The position numbers were made by a program, and so were the translations under genes. The notes beneath the pieces are model-generated. The model was not told where the DNA came from, did not search any database, and saw only the letters and a list, made by a program, of their open reading frames with translations. Shown here piece by piece: positions 25,501-40,500 of a stretch of DNA of 64,000 bases. Position 1 is the first letter of the stretch, and the number at the start of each line of letters is the position of its first letter. The stretch is from Bugula neritina (lineage: Eukaryota > Bryozoa > Gymnolaemata > Cheilostomatida > Bugulidae): positions 29,183,628 to 29,247,627 of the forward strand of contig OZ037767.1 of the NCBI GenBank assembly GCA_964035545.1, in the 5' to 3' direction.

Positions 25501-28500
25501 AGACGGCTATATCCTGCTGAGATATAGATTGAAGAAAGAGACGGTTGCCTGAGGTTTGGTGAGTAATAGGTCTGTTGTCCGTTCTGACCCAACTGACCTG
25601 AGGATTAGGTTGAGCGGTGTAATCGCAGAGCAGATTCAACGAGTCACCGAGTCTGACGTAACCATCATCAGCTAGAGCTAAGTAAAAGAGAGTTTAATGA
25701 ATATCAAAGTTCGACAGTAAAAGTTAAATATTTAAGAAGGTTTTATTGCAAATGTTATATAGCAGTTCTACTTCAAAGGTTAGTTACTTCTGAAAAGATT
25801 AGGATTTGTCAAACTAATACAAAAAAGAATTGGTCAGCCTACGACAATGAATTCTCTAGCATAAAAAAGCAGAGTGTTCCAAGAAAAATATTTTTAAAAA
25901 TCATTATTATTAAGCAGCTTTATGTCATATGTTATAAAATCTTCATATAGTACACGCTGTACACATATATTTGCCCGGATAAATTGAGAATAGTTTAAGC
26001 TTTCTAAAGATTGACATATAAAAAAATTTGGTCTTATATCATGGACTTTTAATTGGCATCATTTTTACTAGCCTGTATAAAGACCAATATGACACGACGG
26101 TGGTTTAGAGCATTACTATATTTTCTCAACAGTAGAATACTCTATCAGCAACAACGACAACAAGTGCTCCAAATTGCTACAGTGCATTGGAAACGACATC
26201 CTGAATTCACACGACACTTAATTTTGCTTTCTTACAACATGAAACTACATTTTTTACTTGTATGCTAAATAGATTTAACCAGTCTTATTTTTTCTAATTA
26301 TAACAAAGTGTAAGGTGATAGAAGAGCTTTGAAATAAACAGCTAAATTAGCCTTAGGTACTACCTCTAATAGTAACACCAGTGGGACAGACGCGTTGAGA
26401 GACATCAATCCTCACGGTGCTGCTGTCTATAGGAGTTCCGTCCAGGTGACTGGCTGAGCAGTTATAAATACCAGCATCTCTAGAGCTAATGGGCATTCTA
26501 TGAACATAATGAATAAAAATTTTTATACTAATACATTATTGTAATAATAATTAATATAGATCATATAATATATACATATAATATAAAAATATAATATATT
26601 ATACTAATAATAAAACATCAATATACAATATAAAGTAATGTAATAGTAGTTTATATAAAACATATAATATATATAAAATAACTATATAAAATAATATATT
26701 AATTATAAAACACCTATAATATAAGAGTATAACGAATGTATATAGTGAAATTATATAACATATATAACACGATACAACAATATAGCACATAACAGAGCAT
26801 GATAGTACACAATATACAACATAGTTTAATAACATAATATATATTATATAACATAATTTATCACACATGTACAATATACACAGCAAGCAACTGATATCAT
26901 ATTCAGGCTATTGGAAGCCTAAAGTATATGTTTTAAAGAAATAAACTTTGAAAGAGAACAAAGTTACCTGAACACAGGATCACTTGTGATGTAGGTCCCA
27001 GACCTTGTCCACCTCACAATACTGTCTGATGTTGAAACACCGTTAACTGTACAGGTGAAGGTCAACTCTGCACCTTCGTCGTATGTACCATCAGAATTGG
27101 GTGCGGGATTCACTCCAATGTTAACACGACCTAAAATAACAAATGTTTATTTGTCAATAGACATGCGGAAATTTATTTGTGTTTATAAGTTCATGTGAAC
27201 AAATAGACAAAGATGTATGTTACAATTTTAGTAAAAAGTAATATTTGCAGCTGTTTTAGATGCATAACAAAAACAAACTCAGTTCAATGAGTGCAACTTT
27301 TAGTATGATTCATATTTATTATTTTACGGAGGAGACAACTTCTAATTGATAGTGAGACTGTCACAGTGAGTATAATATATGAAGCGTAGTAATACAATGA
27401 TGAGAGTAATGCGCCTACCTTGCATGTACACCACATCAATAGTGATGTTACGGCTAGGTTGAGATACCCCGTAGGTACTTTCTGCTACGCAGTAATAAAC
27501 ACCCTTATCTTGAGATTGAGCGTTGACTATTCTATAAAGAAAGGGAATTTTCTCGTAATAATACATGAGTTTTAAATTATTCATGCAATGGTATTCAGAG
27601 CATATATTATCATGATGAAAATTACTTGTATTCACCAGCTATTTATGTACTATAACCTAAGTAAATGCTGTATTAAGCTAACACTAGTGAAACTTCATAT
27701 ATGATAACATAGTGCACGTACGTTAGCCTATTGCCGTTCACAAAAGATGGGGTCATGTAGCTACGCCCGACTCTTCTCCATATAGCCTTAGAGCCAGGTT
27801 CAGTTCGACATTCCCACACCGTCTTACTAGATTCTGAAAAACAAACCATCAGTTTAATATGGCAACTAAAATCATTAGGTGTCGATTTTAAAAATTTAGA
27901 GCAGACAATTCCTATATAGTGAGCTGTTGCCAATACAGATTATTGAAAGTGTTGGTAGAATTTTCAAAGCCATCAAAATAGGCAATCACGAGAGTTTATA
28001 GGTGATAATGTTGCAAATAAGATCAAATTTTTTTCATATCCCTGTGTTACTAAGTTTTATGTTTCGTTTTCCAACATATAAGAAGATAACTCTAAACTAA
28101 CGATAAAAAGTACAAGAAATAATGGGAAGATAATTTTTAATTAGCAATGCACAATGCAGTATATAATATGAACCCACCAGTCATAACAAACTTAATGTCT
28201 TCGTTTACTGCAGTTAATACTTACTGCCTACATATATTCGTTCGTAAAAAATGCTAGGAAAGATAGTCGGGGGCGGGGGTGGTAGGCGCCTCATTTCCAC
28301 TGTGAGAGAGTCCGTGACAGGCGAGTCTATCCCATTGCTGACTCTGCATTCGTAAGTGCCAGCTGTCTGACCTGACATCTGAACTCCACTGTAAAACAGT
28401 CTTGTAGATGTAAACTGCTCTGTGATTGGGCAGCAGAAAATGCTGATACCCTCTAATTAGAATTGACTCAATTCAGCCATCTTGCAGCATGTAGTTGCCA

Positions 28501-31500
28501 TAGTTACAGGTATACAACTTATAATACTTAGCATTCACAGGTATAAATAAAATTAGGCGCTTGGCTGTTCTAAAATTCAATTTTGAATAACACAAATATT
28601 TGATCATAGCTGTGACTTTAGCAGAATTAGCCTAAGTACCTGAATCGGCTGCCTCGCATCACCACCCGTCCTTTGTAGTACCAAGTGAAACTGACAGGTG
28701 GTTGAGGTGCACTCGGGCTAACAACTGAGCAGGTCATGACAATGTTGTCGCCTTCATCCAGCACTCTCTGCCCTTCAACCTTGACACTCGCTGCAGGTGG
28801 GTGAAATACAAAGTATAGTGTCATAAACCACAGTTCAGTAGTAGAGTGTCTACTACACGTGATATACATGATAATACAGTTTCTACATGCTGCACAGGAT
28901 GTTGGTACAAACTTACTTGGAGGAGTTGTAATCACTTGTATAGAGAATCCCTCTGAGTCTGAGCCATGAATATTGCTGGCTGTGCAGGTATATCTACCAC
29001 CATTGGTCTTTTTAGCATTTATAATCCTGCAACATTAAAATATATAATTCTGCAGCATTACATGATATAATTCTGTTGTTTTATATAATGTTAACTTTAT
29101 TCTTGAAAATTTAGAAAATTATACATTCAACAAAACTAAAGACTGCAACATGCAAGCGGTTATATCCCATACAAGAAACATGACAGATATATACTAAAAA
29201 GAATCTACTGTATAACAAACAAAGCAACTTTGCATAGAAAGAGAAGCTACAGTAGTATATACTATAAAACTGATCTGATTTATTCGATTAGAAGAGAGAT
29301 TACATTGCCGTACATTCCATCACCATGAATTGAAGTGGAATAGCAAACTGGATAGCAAGTACTCACCTGAGAACCCCGTTATTGCTGGGAATGGGTCTAT
29401 TATTCAGTCTCCATTGTAACTGAGAGGGTTGAGGGTCTCCAGTGGCTGAGCAGCTGTAAGTACGGTCTGTACCATAAACTATAGGATTGACTTTGTCTCC
29501 TTCAACTACAGAGAGAAGATAACTAACAGTCTCACTGTTGAGCGAGATAACACCCAAATCTAATGTGTAGCTCATTTCTACAGAGTAAATTGTACAAGTA
29601 ATTCCCATGCCAACAATTCCTAACCTGTGATGGAGTCATGCTACCTTATCAGTTAAATATACTAAATAGCAACGCAGAGTTGTCACATATATCATAACAT
29701 ATGTTTAGGTTCAATAATTCGGCAAAGATATAGTCAATAAAACTATAAAAGCTAATTGCAACTCAAAGGTTAAAAAGAGACGTAATTGAATGAGAATACT
29801 GACTGGTAACGAGAGGTTTTCTTCCTGTGACTCTCACTTGAACAGAGATTGTCTCCACCTGATTGCATTCAGTGTTACTCACTTCACATTGGTATTCACC
29901 ATCATGTGCAGCTGGGCTGGCCATGTATATTCTATGATATAGAATTATAATGTTATCAGCTATTTGACATAACGGGAGCAATATGTAATATCCTGTTTAA
30001 CTAACCTTTGAATACTACTAAAGTAGTAGTATCACTAACCAATCAGTACTACTGGATTATTACTAACCTATGAGTACTACCAGAGTAGTAGTATCACTAA
30101 CCTTGAGTACTACCAGAGTAGTAGTATCACTAACCTATGAGTACTACCAGAGTAGTAGTATTACTAACCTATGAGTACTACCAGAGTAGTAGTATCACTA
30201 ACCTATGAGTACTACCAGAGTAGTAGTATCACTAACCTATGAGTACTACCAGAGTATCACTAACCTATGAGTACTACCAGAGTAGTAGTATCACTAACCT
30301 ATGAGTACTACCAGAGTAGTAGTGACCTCGAATCTTCCATCTGAACAGAGGTTGGGGGTAAGAGCCATCAGCTGAACAGCGTAATGTGAGATTCTGACCA
30401 ATAGATACTTGTGAAGGAACAGATATTACTGGTTGCTTCAGGTCTGAGAAAGAAAACATATTTGCCTATTCACCCATAAATATAACCTAGTACAATAGGC
30501 AAGAGAAAGCTTTCGATTAAATGTTTACAACATTTTCTTCTGGATTTTCAAGGTCAACGGACCTTGAAAATTTATATATTCATGCAAATCATATTAATGA
30601 ACACTAAAGTATCAGAGGGGCTCGTGTCCCATTAAAAACCATCTTTCTGGAGAATTGGGTTAAAGCCCAATATGCCGCTTGTGCAGAATATAACAAAGTA
30701 TTAATGCAATTTCACATTCAATGTAATATTTTACTAAGTTGTGAAGAAAAAAAAGAACTAACCAAAGCAGCAAGTTGATCTAAAGAGTGTGTATTATATG
30801 CCATAGCATTCAGTATAACTTTTAACCACGGAATGAAAAAAGCAAGGCGATATTATAACTTTACATACTGCAAAGGGCATTGATGGTAATAGAAGTACTA
30901 GCAGTTCCAATTTGGTTAGTAGCTCTACACTGATAGTCCCCAGAGTTTTCCACTCCAAAGCTGCCAAAACTACAAGCAAACAGTATTTAGAATAGTTGAA
31001 TTTGACATCAGAGGGAAGATAATTTACAAATGTTTCACTAAAAATACATATTGAACATGTAACAGTTGGTTATGGTTACCTCAAAATAGCTGAATTTTGA
31101 GAGTTTGTTCTGAGAGGAGCTCCTTTGTACCACCAAGTAAGGGTGGGCTCTGGGTACCCCCCTGTTGATTCACATCGAAGAACTAAAGCTGTACCTGGAA
31201 TTTGTCTGCTTGGTGCTCCTTGCACCACCAGGATCTGCAGGTAAAATACTTGGTATACTATCTTAACCATATAGTTTCCTTATATACCTACTCTGTATAT
31301 CTATTTAATAATGAAATAATAAATATACTAAAAGAAATTTCTTAACATATTGTTGCTTCTATTTAAATTTGAAATAAGCAGAAAACTTCATTATGTGGAT
31401 TAATAAATAAAATTATCGTTATAGCCTATAGTTATTTAACTAAAAATACCTCTGGATTTGTGGGTCGTCTGTCTTTAACTCGTAAAAGAGCCGTAACATT

Positions 31501-34500
31501 AGCAGAGGATCGTGTGCCACATGTGTTATAAGCTTCACACATGTAATCGCCTTCATCTGCCTTTGTGATTCTATTCAAGCTGTTGGATGAATATAAACTT
31601 TGTACTGTTATACAAGAGAATAACCTAACAAGGTGACAACTCCAATAATCTCAAGACCTACACTAAGAGCAACTAACTCCTGATAGTATTTATTGATGCA
31701 TAAAACTAAACAAAAATTTTTTTGCACATCTACGATTTATAATAAGTCAAAGAATGAGGTCTTTAGATACAAAAGAGGTTAAAATCAGCTAGACAGTAAA
31801 CAGCAAATGGGGATGAAACATCTGAAGTCATTTTGAAGTTTAAGAAAACACCTTTTAAAAACTTGAAAAGTTTTTACTTGTAAACACATCATTGATTATA
31901 CATCACAGAGTAAGACATTTAAGTCACAACAATCGACGCTCGATCACATGACACAACTGGTGTATATAACTTACATAAGTTGAGCGCCACGTCTCATTAG
32001 TCTGCCGTTCTTGTACCAGTTGTAACTAGGGGTGGGGTCTCCTTCCGCCTCGCATTTCCACACTAAGCTGGTGCCTAGAGAATACTGGTTATCAGGTTTA
32101 GGGCCGGCTATAGTTACGTCTGTTGGAGTTGTGCACTCAAATGAAACCCTTTTATTCGAGAAAACCATGAATTTTCCATTGTCCACGGTACATCGGTACA
32201 CGCCTTCATCAGCTGCTGTCATCTGAGGTATTCTACCAACAGTAATGTGGAAATGAGACACAAATGTATACAAACAACTTATGAGAGATATATATGACAA
32301 TAAGGTGACAATTTTCTTTTCATACACTTTCATGCTGAAAATCTGCGCAAGTGTGTGATTAAAAAAATTACACAAGTTATATGCAGTAGAAATATAGATA
32401 ACTCCACCCGACTTCCAGTCCTAAGAAATTATTACCAACTTATTCGATGATGAAATATTTTTTTAAAACGTGCTGAAAATTGATACAAGATAGTCATTTA
32501 GGTTTCAACACTAAATCTATTATCACCATTCCAAACACTCTGTTAGCCATAATTGTGAAATTACTAACATAAAAATCCTTTCAATTTAATGATTTCAGGC
32601 TTTAACTGCAGGTAACAATTCATAAAAATTTTTTTTGCTTAAGTTTGGGCTTCTGAAAATAGACCAAAAAACTTACATCACTTGGTTGCCTCTCACAAAT
32701 TTGGTGTAGGGACGGCCATTGAAAGCCCACTGAACAGAATTAGCCTCAGGCCACCCAGGTAGGACAATAACACAGGTGAGGGCCAGTCTAGCATTCGCAA
32801 AGTATGGCGGCCTGAATCCATCAATCCTGATTTCTGGAGGACCTGGAGGATATCATCGAGGATGGTGTGAGAATTGTACTTTACGGATTATTGGCAGTCA
32901 CATTCTATAGTGTGAGTCATTGTTTCTAATTATAGTAACATTATACTGTATGAGTCACCAGTGATAATATTACTAAATAATATAGTAGCAATAATCTACG
33001 GTATGAGGCATTAGCGATAGTCTTTCAGTTTTAATTTCATAAAAGCTTAGTAAAGACATCTACCCACAATGCTATTAAATATACTGAACATCTGCATTCT
33101 ACTGTATGTTATTCAGGCAATTTATAACCCAGCATACGCCCTCTTCCCTTAAATGTCATTGGTTTCTAACAGTAGCGTAACGCTATAACCAATATAATAT
33201 GAAATCTATTGGCACAAAATTACCAATTCATGTGTACGACTATGATTGTGTGCAATCATAGCTATGATATCGTGTAACTATATAATATCATAGCTATGAT
33301 ATCGTGTAACTATATGATATCATTATGAGCATAAGCTTACTGAAGAAGCGATCAGGTCTTGAACATGAAGAAGTGGAACCCCTGTCATTGACAGCACAGC
33401 AGATATATACGCCTGCGTCTTCAGCACGTATAGGGTTTATCCTAAAACATATGATATGATGTTAATTGTAATACAAATAATAACTTCAAAAGATATGATA
33501 GTAGTTTGTATAATATAGCGTATAACATTAGAAAAAAGTTCTATATTGTCATTGTTTATGCTTTTATGTATTATATACATACATATACACATCTGTATGT
33601 ACTTACATATACATGCACACACAACACAGTGTGTATAACTATAGCAATAAACAGCTAACATATAGCTGTTTATACACTGAGCAGTGTGAAATGTAGAGAG
33701 CTACCATAGAGTTACACTTAGTAATATATCATATCATATCATAGCCATCACTTTACAAAACAGATAAACTATAACGAGCTAATAATAGACTTACACATAT
33801 TTCTCTCCATATCGTCCTTCTGTTCGGCCATTAACAGGAAGTGGCACGCCACCTTCTCTCGACCACACAATCTTTGTCGCTCCTTTCGGCAAACTGCAAT
33901 GCAGTGTCCCGTTGATGGTGGGATTTGGGGTTGGGGGTGGAAGAGTTCCTGGAAATGATAAACAGTAATTAATACTTGAAAGGTAGCATGAACAGTAAGG
34001 ATAGAAGAAAAAATAATTTGCATTTCAATTTATAGTAGTATTAATGAATGTTCCTAGTAAATAGTGTTATTGCCAGAGCAAAAACAATTTATTTAAATAA
34101 ATGCGATAGTTACAAAAAGTTCATTATTGAAGATTATTCTAGAATTTTTTAAAAAAGAGCTTTAAAATAAAGAATATATAAGAATATATAATAAAGAACT
34201 ATGAGAGCTGACTGACTAACCGCCGACAGTAAATATAACCGCAGAAGCTTTGTTTGACTTCTGACCACCAGCATCTGTGGCCTGACAGTAGTAAGTTCCA
34301 TCATGACTGAAGTCAACCTTACGGATCCTATAACAGAATATAAATGTATGTTGCAATAGAGTGTTTGTAATTCTAAAAAATACACTGCAATACTGCAAAG
34401 GTATACAATGCCAGTATAAATAGGTCTGAAAAAAGTACATACTATAAGCTGATGGTTTATGGGAAGAAGCAGAAAACTAACGAATTCTATATAACTAAAA

Positions 34501-37500
34501 TGCACTCTTATTAATTAGACAATCCAATAATATCATGCTGTTGTTTATGAAGTGATTCTCTCCAGAGTACTTCCACCACTGTACGCATAAACTTATTGAA
34601 CAAAATCCTATGTAAACTAAACATCTACTGCAGATATCAAAAGTCACAACTGATACCAAATACATGAACACATCTGCAAGAGCCAGAGCTAAAGCAAAGG
34701 TTAAGAGGTCAATACTTACATCACTCTGCTGCTGACTACTCTGACGTCAGCAGGCCAAACTGTCGAGCGTTCAGAGCCTTCATAACTCCAGTCGTATGTC
34801 ATGCGAGATGTCTGCGACCCTGACACCACTTCGCAGACGAGTGTTACCGTGTTGTTTTGCGGAATGTTTCCCGTCGCACCGGTAATCCTCACTACTGGTG
34901 GATCTAGAAACCAGAAAAACAAGTTTGAGTAATTACTGAATATTCACATATAATGAGTGTTTTATATATACTAATTTAATGTCCAGTTAGCAATCAGTTC
35001 GAATTTAAAGAATTCTGTTTTCATTAGAAAGCTAGTTTTTTCAGGAAAATTACAGCAATACTCATATTTCATATGCATGAAAATGTTAGCTTTATTATTA
35101 ATGCACTTCATTGTTATAACACAGCACAAATATTATTTCAGAATGTTATTTTAGATAATATTTCTGTAGAGGTCTCACTTTATACTGTCAAAGTTATTGT
35201 CGAAGAAAAGTCTCTGCATTTCTAATACTTCTTTAAAATAAACTGCATGCTAAGTATACAGCCACTTGTTATGTGTGGTTGTAAGCTTTGGAGCACAGAC
35301 ATTGCAATTTTCATGCTTCGGCTCACGAAAAGTTTGCTTCAAAGCAAAAAGCTTTGGAAATTCAAGCAGATACTATAGCCTACACATCACCAGTCTTCAA
35401 CACATCTACACTGATTTCTAGAATGATTTAAATTGGAAAGGAGCAGCAGGCATGCTAGGGGAGCTGATTCAGCCTGAACTGCACCAGAGGTTGGCACTCT
35501 TACCTGGATATGCCTTACAGTTAACAGATCTTAACGTCTCCATAAACAACTTACCTCACACTGGATCTAGGCTTTATACAGCACCGAAAAGTGCTTTGAG
35601 AAAACCATTTAGATTTCTACATACATTGTCTTACTGCAGTTTTTCTATACATTATTCAAAATTGTATTTCCTATTAATTTTTATATCTTAATGTTATGAA
35701 TACTTTCAAGTACTCACTTATAATTTAATGTACTGATAAATTTTGATTGACTAGAAATATTATATTGCCAAGAATGTAACACCAGTTAATGTTACCATCT
35801 CTGCTATCATTATGTAATAAAATAGTATAATAGGTAAAACCTGGAGTAACAGCAAAAGTGACGGTCTGACTGGAAGAATTGAGGTAATTTTCTGCCCAAC
35901 ATTCATAAGATCCTGCATCTGTGGTCTTCAAGTTGCTGATTGTATGGGTAAGGGTGATCACTTCATTGCCCCTACTAAACAATACACATAAGTTTAATCT
36001 CAGTCTACAATATGTTACACAGAGTGAGGCAACCATGGCTTAAAGGATGTACTTTAAAATTTAAACTGAAAACTCAAGCTAATTGTTTTTTGCTTATCTC
36101 AGAATTCAAATTATAATGGAATGTGTCTGTATTGACAGTCAAGTGTAAATCAAGTACAAATGGCCATCAACCAAGGTAAGTGTAGCATTATAATTTTCAA
36201 AGCCTGTACTCAGGTAAAAAGCTCTCACAAAATGGTCATACCCTTATATAGATAACTGTCTTAACTTTAAAGAAGAGTCAATGAGGATGTATTGTGGGTA
36301 AAGTTATAGTGGGCACAACATCCGGCACAAATAGATAATACAAAGTATGAATATACATTTCCCCATATGAAATTGTTAGTCAGGAGCTATTGAGTTAATG
36401 CTGAAACTGTCAAGAGACCAACTACCAACAGCTCAATAATATTGAGTTGATAAATTAATATGATAGAGTACATCACTAACCCGTCCGAAGAGCCCGTCTG
36501 CTGAGAAGCAAGTACAGCTCTGCTAGCCTTGTGTCTCCACACAACTCGGGTTATGTTAGGACGTCCCGTCACACTACAGGTCAGAGTAGCTTCATCTCCA
36601 ACTTTGAAGTTCTCAGCATTGATTGATACTTCGATGGAAGGAGGACCTGGAAATTTAAAGCCAGAATAACAGAGCTGTCATTCATTCTGCTTGGTGATAA
36701 CATTCTGAAAAGTTCTTGAACACTAATTACAGTTTTTAAAATTAATGGATACGTGCTTTACAGAATTAGTTATAGTAGATCTAACAGCCACTAACAAACT
36801 AGTATACAACGTCAAAAGTATTAGCATAGACTGAGAGTCTACAATCTCCAAGGACAGTGTTGATGGGCACATATACGTACAGACTACAAACACTCTGATG
36901 AAGGTGCTAGTGGTGCTGTGGGCAGTGGTGGCATCACATGTGTATACCCCTTCGTCATCTTGATTTACCCCAGGGATACTCAGGTGCTCCCCGTACACCG
37001 TCATCTTATTATGTAATACTTCATTGTCCTGAAACTTCCATGTTACACTCGTCATTGGTCCTCCTTCAACCAATCAAATTTGAGCTTTATAGCCATGGAA
37101 CAAGTTAGCAACTAACTATCTAATAGGCAACTGTAATATTTAGTTATAAATTCAGGCAAAAAGGTTGATGAGTTACTTAACTGGTTCGTGTAACAATACT
37201 TAAATACAATTTTAACTCAACAGGCAATAATTATTATAGAAATATAATTCTTTATGTAGATGATGTGAATATTAAAAGATAAATATATATATCTAATATT
37301 TAAAGAGTTGGTGAAACCCAGTTAAAGACAATTGCATACACAATAACTGAAAATAAAGGTTTATCAAATGTGTGATAGGACAAAGCAGTTGCAACGTACC
37401 ATCTCTGTTATAGCAGTAGAGAGTCACATCATGGCCGCAAGTGACGTTTACTTCCTTCGGAACTAAAAGTTGCATTATCATTGATATCTAAGTTATAAAG

Positions 37501-40500
37501 CAAACACAATAAGCATAAAAATATATATGTATTATTAAAAGTTAAAACTAGAGGTCATGGTGTTATTGCAGTAAGCATTTATTAATGATCTTAATTAGCA
37601 GCAATCCTAAATTGCTAATTTAAACATTAATATTATCTAATTTCTATAATAAGTAATTATTGGTGTTAGAAAGCATAGTACTAATAAGATAGAGAGAATG
37701 TTGCATTCACTAAAACAAGTTGCAATAAAATAAAATGCTGATAACTTGAAGTCAAATGCTTAATATAAATAAAGTTTTCTAAGTCTAAATGCACCAAATA
37801 AAAGTTGCAACTCAAATCTAAACATAACTAATAAATAAGCAACAGAAGACAACATAACTGTTAGACAGAAAATTAAAGTTGTTTGAATTTATTAATTTTG
37901 TCCATTTATCAATGTTTCTTCTAAGACTTGTAATGTTTGATTACAATAATATATTATATTAATTATATAGAATGTGTTGTCAAGTTTTCATCTCTCCAAG
38001 GGTGTATGTAGCAAAACAAATTACAGTAGCTATAACCTCCAGCTTCTATACACACTTTGTAGAAATATCTTTCCTATATAATACAAGTACTCTGCAAAAA
38101 GCTATCCCTTATAAGCTAATGACTATATCACGGGTGTGTAACAGGTAGTGCCAAACTAAACTGAACTTTTGATATCATAGAAATACACTAAAAATATTGT
38201 AACTTAGATATCCACCTAAAAAGCTAAAGAATGATAAATTAATTATACTCTAATTACTAACCTTCATTGAGGATTCTCCAGTTACAAGAAAAGGAAACAG
38301 TTTAATAAGTAGTTTAAAAGTTTTCTTTGCACAACTCGCAGTGAAATTTAGTTTTAGTTTATACTAACCAGTGGAGAGCACAATTCTCCAAGAGCATAAT
38401 TTTTTACACTTAATAAAATGTAGCCTACTCATACACATAGAACTACTTTTACCCGTTTGAAGTTACTTTTATAACTAGCTAGACGTTAAATTGCATCCGA
38501 AAATAATAACTGCTATGCTAATGCATTGCACAGTTCTCTGTAATTATTATAACTGTTTTCAGTAATTTTTATCTTTTGATTCAAACATGAAGAAAACCAA
38601 TACAAACTATTAAAAATAAGTGTAGTGTCCAATGGACATGAGTAAGACAATTTCTGAGAAATTAATAATAAATTTCACCTACCTGTTTTTTAACGGCAGT
38701 GTGTTACTTAAATATTTGAAAAATTCAAAAATGCAGGAGTTATAAAAACAGTATATGCTAGGATAAACTTTAAAACTTCAAGCAAAGCACAAAAGCTGAT
38801 GTTAGCAGCAATTAGTAAGCAAGCATATATGATGCTGTGTGCCACTGCAACACCATACTTGTGTTCGTGATGTGCCAATACAATACTTGCGTAATGTGAG
38901 ATTTAGTACATAGCAAAGCAAGCCAGACTATCATGTTTACATACTACTAATGAGTGCAGAAGAATATTTAAGTGCTACACCATACTTACTGTCTGGAAAA
39001 TAAAAAAGAATAGTTTGTATAATACTTATAAGCAATATAATAGCATAAAACTAAAACTGAGATTCCTGAAAAAATAATTAGTTACTAATAATAAGTCAAC
39101 ATTATATTTTAAAAAGAATGATTTAAAGTGACAGTGAAATTATGATTTAAAGATGCACCGTGACAATTTGCTAGATATATCAGGCTTTAAAATTTAATTT
39201 TGTAAAAATTGTGTTATTGCATAATTTTTTTCATAAGGCTTGTCGATTATTTGTTTATAATTTGTCTATCTAATAAGTCTTTAGAATAAAAGTCTTTTAC
39301 TTTGTAAATAAAATATTCTCCTGGGTTATAACTATAGATACATGTATGTACATTTCTCCTTAAAAAAGGCAACTCCACAAAAAGAAACTGGAGAAATATA
39401 ATTAACTCGTCTTTTGTTAAACACTGGACTGATACAGTGTCTTTAAACTTTTTTCAAGAAATATGCTAAAGTTTCTTCTTTTATTAGATAACAGCTGTAA
39501 AACATTTTCAACACATTTTCAACTTCAATCATCAGCATAGCCTTAGAAAGTTATGAACAACAACGAGTCACCTATTGAATATTTTTCAAATTTTTCAACT
39601 TTTTGTTTAATAGTTAATGTCATCATCTACTAGTTAAACCATGCAAAGTTATTAAGACATACAAATTAAACAAAAACCGTTCAGCATATCTTCCTTGCAT
39701 ATAAAAAAGATCTATTAAAGAATATGTTAAACTTATTAACTTAATTGGAGGATAATAAATAAGGTGAAGGTCAACGTGAACAGCGAAATTAAAGAACTCA
39801 CCAACAACAGTAACTCTAGTGATGTCATTGTCAAGTACATTAGGTACTCGGCAAATGTATCGGCCATCATCGTTCCTGTTCACATTTCTAATGATAAGCG
39901 TATCTCCTTCGATTACATCTTTTCTTACCTAGTCAGGTGTAAAATAGGCTCAAATTAGGCCTTTATTATAACAAAAGGATTTAAATGTGTCCAAAAGAGT
40001 TATTACGCAATATTTTTATTAAATTTCCAGTAATCTTTTTTTTATTTCAAGTTTGAAAATTGCTCAAAACATATCAGTTTGAAGAAGAAATAATTTTAAG
40101 CCCATCAGTTTTACAAAATAAAATATGCAAAGTCTGTAATACAGTAATAGAAAAACATTCTGAAAGTTGGGTATAGGATTTGATGAATTGCTTATGACAC
40201 ACCTCAACGTTGTAGCCAAGTGGCTTCTGATCCAGTCTATTGATACTGAGTGAGCTGGGGGTCATACCGGACACCCTACATTTCAAAGTTACTGTTCCAC
40301 CTTCTTTGACCGACGATGGCTCAGCTGTCAGCCTGACTACGACCGAGTCTGCAATGTGTTGATACAATCATGCTGAGTTATGATTGGCTGTTGCTAAATA
40401 TGTCATCATGTACCTATTTCTGATTGGCTACTGATGAATATATCATGAAATAAATGCTAATTTGCCTTGAAATATGTAGCATGCTGCATCAATTACTATT

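Noticed and set aside
26599-26886. 95-codon hydrophobic minus-strand frame as a membrane protein
   Set aside because: It lies in low-complexity AT sequence inside the Ig-15 intron; its I/L/Y/C composition follows from the base composition.
38986-38990. Possible 3-nt microexon (TTTTCCAG-ACA-GTAAGT on the minus strand) in the intron between Ig-3 and Ig-4
   Set aside because: The flanking exons already join in phase and such a tiny exon cannot be supported without transcripts.
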